Of a stretch of 19,939 bases of DNA, positions 14,695-19,939 are shown in pieces. The stretch's first letter is position 1. Every line of letters starts with the position of its first letter. The translations under genes and the position numbers were made by a program. The DNA is taken from the NCBI GenBank assembly GCA_034435635.1, contig DAOTWY010000107.1, positions 1-19,939 on the forward strand. Reading direction: 5' to 3'. The notes below the pieces were generated by a model. The model did no database searches. It was not told where the DNA came from and saw only the letters and a list, made by a program, of their open reading frames with translations. Source of the DNA: DAOTWY01 sp003696565 (GTDB taxonomy: Bacteria > Chloroflexota > Anaerolineae > Aggregatilineales > Phototrophicaceae).

Positions 14695-16955
14695 TATCGC
14701 TCCTTATTTTTTTGTTGATCATCCCACCACTTTTGTAAGGCGATAAACGGAGTCGCCTGAAACACTTTACCATCTCGCCCATGATTCCATGTGATAATCA
14801 ACTCACGCCGCGCGCGTGTAATCCCAACATACAATAAGCGTAATCGCTCCGCCGCATATTCCACCCGTGCCAGACGCGACGCATCCCCTTCATTATAATG
14901 AAAGCCCAGCGTATCCGCGGCAACTTCCAATTGTTTTAACGCCTCTGCCTGCAAATTAAGCTTATCCCTTACATACCATGCCTCACCAATAAATCGATCT
15001 TGTGGTTCAGCGGATGGAAAATCATAGTTATTAACAGACATCAAATGAACGCGATCCCATTCTAACCCTTTAGCGGCGTGCATTGTGGCAACAGTGACCT
15101 TGCCCTTATGCGCTTCAGGGTTATATTCTTGCTCTTCAGCCAAATCAACCACACGCCGCTTATTTTGAGCCACCATACGAAGCTCAACTAAAAAGTCTGG
15201 TAATCGCCAATGCGGGTTGGTATGACCTAATCCGCGTAGATACACCGCCAAGCTGTGGGCAATGGCTAAGTCAGCCTTTGTCGTAAATAAATCCGCGGCA
15301 ATTGTAAGAATCAATTGATCAACAGGTAAAACAAACGCCTGTTGCCACCGTCGCATCAACTCACGAAATTCCAGCAGTTGTGAATAAACCGTATCATCCT
15401 CTGCTATAAGTTGTGCTACATTCGTTGTTTCCAGCCAATCACTTTCTGGGCGTGGATACAAATAGTCCTCTACTTGCTTACAGGTGCGTATGACTTTGAC
15501 GATTTTTTCCAACCGTGTTGATAAATCCTTATCGTGGCGATCATCTCGCCGCCAAACTTTAAACGCCATTGCCAATGATGCAGAGGCGTTTGGGTTCGTC
15601 AAGGAATCCAAAATATAGACTAAGGCACCTGCTGTTTCCCGCGTGGAGCTGGAGCTGCGTAACAGTTCCACAACCTCAATATTATGTTGCTTTAAGGCTT
15701 TCACTACCTGTGCGCCGCGTTCATTACGTGGAACAAGAACCGCCACAGTGCGCTCTGGGTTTTGTGGTAGCCACCGTTTAAGCGATTGAACAACCGCCTC
15801 TATTTCCTCTGATGGAGTAAAATCTTCAGGATATAACACCACTTTTTGCGGTTCATCTGGCGGATTTGGCTGTGGATCACCCGCCGGTGTTGGTTCAATA
15901 TGCGGCAATGTCAGCGGCTGCTTTTGACGGACTTCTTCAACAGGGTGTTCTGCTAATGTCCAATCAATTAAGCGATTTGCTAGTTTAATAATCGATAGAG
16001 TAGACCGCCCAGAATTCGGTAGTTCCCGTGCTTTTACGCCCTTTTCTGTCAGAAAATCCCGTAGATATTTAGGGTCTGCCGTGGTAAATGTTTCATAAAT
16101 TGCCTGGTTTGGATCACCAACACGCACCCAATTCCCGCTTTTACCTGCTAGCGTACGCAGAATTTCTTCCTGTAATTGACTGCTATCCTGTGCTTCATCT
16201 TCAAGGATATATACCCATCGCTTCTGCAACCGCTTCAGGTAATCCGCATCAGTCTCCAACGCCTTAAGTGCCAGCCGGATTAAATCCTGAAAATCTACCC
16301 CACCACGATAGTTTAACGCCCGTTGATAATCGACATAAATCGCGTGGCAAATTTGCGCTAAAGGTAATGGTTGCTGAAAACGATCTAAATATCGCCGTAC
16401 CGCTTCCGGTTCAAGTTTCATATCTTTTGCTTGCTTAATAAAAGCACTAGCAACCGTCATTAAATCTTGTGGGAAACGATCTCGTAGGATGAAATTAGCC
16501 TTGTTTTCATCCATATCATGCTCCAAATACATATCCCCTGCACGTGGATTTGCCCGTAAATAGGATGTGACCGCATCTAACAAAATATCATTGCTCTCGC
16601 GTTCATCCACAATTCTGAATGTCTCATCTAAGCCGACTAAGCCCGCTCGTTCCCGCACGATATCATTCGCTAAGCCGTGTAATGTACGAACACGATACCC
16701 GATCCCTGGTAATAACCCCATTTGTTCAATAAAGCGATCCACACGATTAGCAAAATTGCGTGCCGCCGCGTTCACCAATGTGACGATCAGTATCTCCTGG
16801 TCATTTTTAATATGTTTGATCAGTTCTGCTGCCAATGCAGAGAGCGTCTGCGTTTTACCACTCCCTGGAACAGCAGACACTCCCATCCACCCAGATTTAT
16901 ACTTCAGAACTTCTTTTTGCTTAGGTCTTGGCTGAAACTCATAAGACATAGTCAT
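14694..16955 (-). CDS. UvrD/AddA-like superfamily 1A DNA helicase (no nuclease domain)
   Basis: 753 residues with a full set of SF1A motifs: Q-motif Gln13, Walker A VPGSGKT (29-35), Ib TLHGLAND (91-98), Walker B ILEDEAQD (250-257), III VGDPNQAIY (279-287), IV SGRST (315-319), V TMHAAKGLEW (624-633) and VI YVGITRARREL (709-719). It should be an active ATP-driven 3'-5' translocase. It ends shortly after motif VI, so the C-terminal nuclease domain of AddA is absent; the separate nuclease gene overlaps its stop codon. A Pro-rich insert (about 350-370) separates lobes. It starts 1 nt after the upstream stop codon; a second ATG at 16949 (MSYEF) is an equally possible start. It could alternatively be called PcrA/UvrD, but the neighbouring AddB-like and nuclease genes favour an AddA role. 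Confidence 0.94.
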   Translation of the reverse strand: MTMSYEFQPRPKQKEVLKYKSGWMGVSAVPGSGKTQTLSALAAELIKHIKNDQEILIVTLVNAAARNFANRVDRFIEQMGLLPGIGYRVRTLHGLANDIVRERAGLVGLDETFRIVDERESNDILLDAVTSYLRANPRAGDMYLEHDMDENKANFILRDRFPQDLMTVASAFIKQAKDMKLEPEAVRRYLDRFQQPLPLAQICHAIYVDYQRALNYRGGVDFQDLIRLALKALETDADYLKRLQKRWVYILEDEAQDSSQLQEEILRTLAGKSGNWVRVGDPNQAIYETFTTADPKYLRDFLTEKGVKARELPNSGRSTLSIIKLANRLIDWTLAEHPVEEVRQKQPLTLPHIEPTPAGDPQPNPPDEPQKVVLYPEDFTPSEEIEAVVQSLKRWLPQNPERTVAVLVPRNERGAQVVKALKQHNIEVVELLRSSSSTRETAGALVYILDSLTNPNASASLAMAFKVWRRDDRHDKDLSTRLEKIVKVIRTCKQVEDYLYPRPESDWLETTNVAQLIAEDDTVYSQLLEFRELMRRWQQAFVLPVDQLILTIAADLFTTKADLAIAHSLAVYLRGLGHTNPHWRLPDFLVELRMVAQNKRRVVDLAEEQEYNPEAHKGKVTVATMHAAKGLEWDRVHLMSVNNYDFPSAEPQDRFIGEAWYVRDKLNLQAEALKQLEVAADTLGFHYNEGDASRLARVEYAAERLRLLYVGITRARRELIITWNHGRDGKVFQATPFIALQKWWDDQQKNKER
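14700..14705 (-). promoter_or_regulatory. Ribosome binding site of the PD-(D/E)XK nuclease
   Basis: AAGGAG on the minus strand, 5 nt before ATG 14694 and inside the last codons of the helicase gene. With the TAATG stop/start overlap it indicates coupled expression of helicase and nuclease. Confidence 0.6.
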
Positions 16956-16956
16956 A

Positions 16957-17505
16957 TTAAAATCCGCTCATGGTGGATGAACTTGCCGTTAAAACAAGAG
17001 CCATCACACCACAGAAAAATATCAACGGTAAAATACCAAAAACAACAAATAACGACTTCAAACAGCCATCCCCTTCTACGCGGATATAAGGGTTGTGTTT
17101 ATTGTTGCTCGCATCATTTAACATAATGATGTTGACAATAAAGCCAGCAATCCAGAAAAAGATATATAAAAGTAGCACCCCAATCGCAATACCTGTATAA
17201 CTCTTAACAGGCACAAACCCACTATACATCTGGGGCTGCTGCGGATCAGGTGAGACATATCCACCATACGTTGGGGGGTATTGTTCCGCTTGTTGATACG
17301 CCTGATACCCACCTTGATATGGCTCCCCACCATGTATTTGATCATTCTTGCGCTTAAAACCACCCCCCTGTTGTATGGCATCCAGCGTTTGCAACATACC
17401 ATAAGCACGGGGATCATCTTTATACGATGCTAAAATTCGCCGCGCCTCATCATATTGCCCAGCACTTATCAACTGCCTTGCATGTTCAATTGGGTCATTC
17501 ACCAT
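16957..17505 (-). CDS. Membrane protein with Tyr/Pro/Gln-rich linker, unknown function
   Basis: 182 residues from ATG 17505. That start is chosen because AGGAG (17514-17518) lies 8 nt before it; the longer frame from 17553 would overlap the upstream gene by 37 bp. Residues 4-46 look like one or two TPR-type helices (EHARQLISAGQYDEARRIL). A disordered Tyr/Pro/Gly/Gln-rich linker follows (about 58-98), then two TM helices (about 103-128 and 151-173) with a short loop. The N-terminal part is probably cytoplasmic. I recognise no family. It sits between the AddB-like and helicase genes of a tight operon, so it may tether or regulate that machinery, or it may be a passenger. Confidence 0.8.
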   Translation of the reverse strand: MVNDPIEHARQLISAGQYDEARRILASYKDDPRAYGMLQTLDAIQQGGGFKRKNDQIHGGEPYQGGYQAYQQAEQYPPTYGGYVSPDPQQPQMYSGFVPVKSYTGIAIGVLLLYIFFWIAGFIVNIIMLNDASNNKHNPYIRVEGDGCLKSLFVVFGILPLIFFCGVMALVLTASSSTMSGF

Positions 17506-17513
17506 AGACCGAT

Positions 17514-17518
17514 CTCCT
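17514..17518 (-). promoter_or_regulatory. Ribosome binding site that decides the start of the 182-aa membrane protein
   Basis: AGGAG on the minus strand, overlapping the TAG stop (17519-17517) of the upstream gene and 8 nt before ATG 17505. It favours the shorter reading frame and implies translational coupling. Confidence 0.6.
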
Positions 17519-17918
17519 AAAAAATAGTATCTAGCACAATCGTCAACAAGCATATGCTAATTAGCACACGCCCTAACACATGAACCTTGCTATCCCACGC
17601 AGATGGTTTATACCAACGCTCGCCAAAGAAACAAGCAATCTGTGCTACCAATCGCCATAATAAATCTTTTGTCAAAAGCGCCATCAAGCCAAAGCTAAAA
17701 CTATATATGGCAATGGCGAACCACACTGAACCTAACAAAACTATCAAGCCAAAACCCCCGCTGACGACAGCGACTGCCAGCGCACCGCGCTCCCAATCTG
17801 CTGATGGGCTAATTTGCCGCCACCGGTGTAACACATCCAATGCGATGTCTTTACGCAGCAAGCAAACCCCAGCTATAAAAAGGAAAACTGCCGCCAACAT
17901 CAACCGGAAGACCATCAT
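17517..17918 (-). CDS. Small multi-pass membrane protein, unknown function
   Basis: 133 residues starting at ATG 17918, whose ATGA overlaps the stop of the AddB-like gene by 4 nt. Hydrophobic helices are visible at about 3-21, one or two in 46-82, and 113-132, separated by basic cytoplasm-like segments (HRWRQ, GERWYKPSAWDSK). No catalytic motif or known family is recognised. There is no separate strong RBS; translation probably follows from ribosomes ending on the AddB-like gene. It is out of place among DNA repair genes. Membrane location is fairly sure; role unknown. Confidence 0.8.
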   Translation of the reverse strand: MMVFRLMLAAVFLFIAGVCLLRKDIALDVLHRWRQISPSADWERGALAVAVVSGGFGLIVLLGSVWFAIAIYSFSFGLMALLTKDLLWRLVAQIACFFGERWYKPSAWDSKVHVLGRVLISICLLTIVLDTIF

Positions 17919-19939
17919 TCAGCACCGTTATGATACCGTCTTAATATCGTCTGGATTACATGCAACAATTCACCGTGCTGTTCATATCCCTGCTCACTGA
18001 GGTTACAAATCCCTAAGTAAATCCGTTCACGACACCGTCGAATCAACCCCAGTGTCATGTCATAAATCATCTTCTGACCAACAGCTTGTTCATCCATATC
18101 TGTCCATTTACGCCCTTCTTCCCAAAATGGAGAAAGAACATAAGGGTTTGTAAGAGGCTGATAAAGCCGTTCCGCCCACCCGCTTGCCCCAACATTCAAC
18201 CAAAATTGATAGCTAACGGGTTGATTTCGCATCAAAAACGTATAAGCAGGTGCAATCAATACGGCGTTTTCTTCCTCATCATCCCATGCCCCTAAATACT
18301 GTGCTGCAATAACCCCCGCTTCTACCATCTGGATATATTCCCGTCCCAAGCTATTAGACAATATATCCCCGGTAATCCAGCGAAATTTACGGGCAGATTC
18401 AATTAAGTTCGCTGCGATTTCCGCCTTATCTGGATTGGGCGTTTGATCATCATGAAAACCAAATCCTGGCTGAGACAGCACTTCACCAAATAACCGGCTC
18501 CAAAAGTGATCAAGATGGGTTTCCTCTCCTGCATTGATATAAGACTCTAGCCATTGATGTAAGCGATCATATCGCTCTCCAACGCTGTAAGTCACACGTT
18601 CTTGGGTTAAAATGGGAACGGTATCAAAGGGGTGTAGTTGATCTGCACGGAAAGCCGCATCCGTTAAAAGCCGCGCCCTCACCAAATCAACCTGCCCCAA
18701 TGTTTCCAATAGCATATATACAATATCAAACCGCTGTGGCTTCATCCCCCAGGATGGATGCGCTAATTGTGCCAATGTTAACATCGCCCGTGCAGCTGGT
18801 TCCTCTCGTAATGCGCGCGATGGACGGTGTGAGATCACGGGAATCCCCAGGGTTTGTAAGCGATTCATCATACTAAATCGCAATGCATCAGAAAGATATG
18901 GCGCAATCACCACAATCTCACGTGGATCAACACCTTCCCTTTCAACCAAAGCATATATTTCCTCGGCAAAATCACTTAACATCTCTGGTTGATAGGTATA
19001 AATACGCTTAATAATTCGCTTGCTATCTAACTCAAAGGGATTATAACTTGCCGCGGATGATGCACGCCCTAACGTATAGGCAATATCTTGATGAAATGCC
19101 TCTAACTCTGGTGGGGTGATATAAGACTTATCTAATTGACGATGTTCATCACAATGATTAATTAACGCCTTTGCCGTAATAGGGCTTGCACCCAAAAAAC
19201 GACGATAGCCGGCATCATCATCATAGAGTATCAGCGCACTCTCTGCTTGATCGATCAAATCCGCCAGTAATTCATGAGATGCAGGGGTATCCTCCTCTAC
19301 ATTTTCCACGATGATGTGCTGATGCCTCATGAACTGTTGCACTTGTGGAATATGTCGTAGTTGTTTAAGGAATACTTCTACCTGCAAGGAAAAATCTAAT
19401 AAATTATGCTCTAGGCAAAATTCACGGAATAAATTCATACACGTCTGTACATCATCATAAGTCCGTAATTGAAGTGGATCACCTGACCAAGCAGATTTTA
19501 GCCGGTCTCCGACTTCAGTATAGTCAAAGTGATTGATAACCGCTGCTTTATTCAAGTTATCCAATAACTGGCTATATAATCGGTTCCGGTCAACTTTGAT
19601 CGTATCAAACAACAAGTCTCGTTCAATCACAGGGGAGACCACCCGCGCCATATAGTACTGCGCCGTTTCTAATGTCAAAAAAATGGGGCGTTTTTCCGGT
19701 CGCTTAAAGCCGTACTTCACCAAAACCCAAAACAGCTCGACAATCCGCCGCGCCAAACCACCTAGTGTTACAATATTCACTTGATTTCCAGCTGGAAGTG
19801 AGGGGTCATTTAAGAGATCATAATAAGGTTTTGCCAGGGTGCGCTGTGGAACAAATACCAAAATCGACTCCGCACCTTGTGTCAGCAAATGACGAAGATG
19901 CTTCACCCCTAAGGTCGTTTTTCCTGTTCCAGCCGCCCC
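17915..19939 (-). CDS. AddB-like inactivated helicase subunit, N-terminus off the window
   Basis: 674 visible residues. The frame stays open to the right edge: before the GTG at 19906 it reads GAAGTGKTTLG, a complete Walker A P-loop, so that GTG is internal and the true start lies outside. The layout follows the UvrD fold: motif Ia-like VFVPQRTLA, a region matching motif II that reads IIVENVEED (about 209-217) where an active enzyme has DExx(Q), and ILYDDDAGYRRFLGA (about 237-251) matching motif III. Recognisable motifs V and VI are lacking near the end. This mix of kept P-loop and lost Walker B is known for AddB, which holds DNA and reads Chi rather than driving unwinding. No nuclease domain is fused at the C-terminus, unlike AddB; the separate nuclease gene downstream likely supplies it. 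A cyanobacterial-type 'recombinase' paralogue is another possible name. Confidence 0.8.
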   Translation of the reverse strand, partial: GAAGTGKTTLGVKHLRHLLTQGAESILVFVPQRTLAKPYYDLLNDPSLPAGNQVNIVTLGGLARRIVELFWVLVKYGFKRPEKRPIFLTLETAQYYMARVVSPVIERDLLFDTIKVDRNRLYSQLLDNLNKAAVINHFDYTEVGDRLKSAWSGDPLQLRTYDDVQTCMNLFREFCLEHNLLDFSLQVEVFLKQLRHIPQVQQFMRHQHIIVENVEEDTPASHELLADLIDQAESALILYDDDAGYRRFLGASPITAKALINHCDEHRQLDKSYITPPELEAFHQDIAYTLGRASSAASYNPFELDSKRIIKRIYTYQPEMLSDFAEEIYALVEREGVDPREIVVIAPYLSDALRFSMMNRLQTLGIPVISHRPSRALREEPAARAMLTLAQLAHPSWGMKPQRFDIVYMLLETLGQVDLVRARLLTDAAFRADQLHPFDTVPILTQERVTYSVGERYDRLHQWLESYINAGEETHLDHFWSRLFGEVLSQPGFGFHDDQTPNPDKAEIAANLIESARKFRWITGDILSNSLGREYIQMVEAGVIAAQYLGAWDDEEENAVLIAPAYTFLMRNQPVSYQFWLNVGASGWAERLYQPLTNPYVLSPFWEEGRKWTDMDEQAVGQKMIYDMTLGLIRRCRERIYLGICNLSEQGYEQHGELLHVIQTILRRYHNGAE

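Noticed and set aside
17506..17553. Longer N-terminus of the 182-aa membrane protein
   Set aside because: It would overlap the upstream gene by 37 bp, and the good AGGAG belongs to ATG 17505.
19904..19906. GTG as the start of the AddB-like gene
   Set aside because: The frame continues upstream through a perfect P-loop to the window edge, so the gene is truncated rather than starting here.

Overview
The window looks like bacterial chromosome from a moderately AT-rich member of the Chloroflexota (Anaerolineae-like). This rests on style rather than a marker gene: a giant secreted subtilase with Thr/Pro/Glu stalks and a beta-helix, a BTAD/NB-ARC/TPR regulator, and an unusual gene set for DNA-end processing. 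I saw no rRNA, tRNA, CRISPR array, insertion sequence or phage gene. Nearly all of the window is coding, and only the sensor kinase lies on the + strand.

Region 1 (1-6544): a giant secreted S8-family protease runs off the left edge (2,101 codons visible). Its visible order is signal peptide, jelly-roll-like domain, acidic Thr/Pro stalk, second jelly-roll-like domain, pro-region, subtilisin domain with its Asp/His/Asn/Ser set, right-handed beta-helix and Ig/cadherin-like tail. A 241-bp divergent intergenic region with several short palindromes separates it from a sensor histidine kinase that has no response regulator beside it.

Region 2 (6545-11577): the kinase faces, tail to tail with a 7-bp gap, a 985-aa BTAD-type transcriptional regulator. 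Upstream of the regulator, on its strand, are two tandem very small genes missed by ordinary ORF length cut-offs. They encode secreted peptides with nearly identical signal sequences and divergent Cys-containing mature parts, both ending in Tyr-x-Tyr-x-Pro. A good promoter precedes the first. A 17-bp-arm inverted repeat sits exactly at the regulator start codon. This peptide/regulator unit is the strongest candidate for something undescribed.

Region 3 (11578-19939): a tightly packed minus-strand operon for DNA-end processing. In transcription order it holds an AddB-like inactivated helicase (P-loop at the very edge of the window), two small membrane proteins of unknown function, an active UvrD/AddA-type helicase without a nuclease domain, a stand-alone PD-(D/E)XK nuclease with an iron-sulphur cysteine set, and RecJ. 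Overlapping stop and start codons link several of them. The simplest reading is an AddAB-type break-processing machine split into separate polypeptides, co-expressed with RecJ and two membrane proteins.
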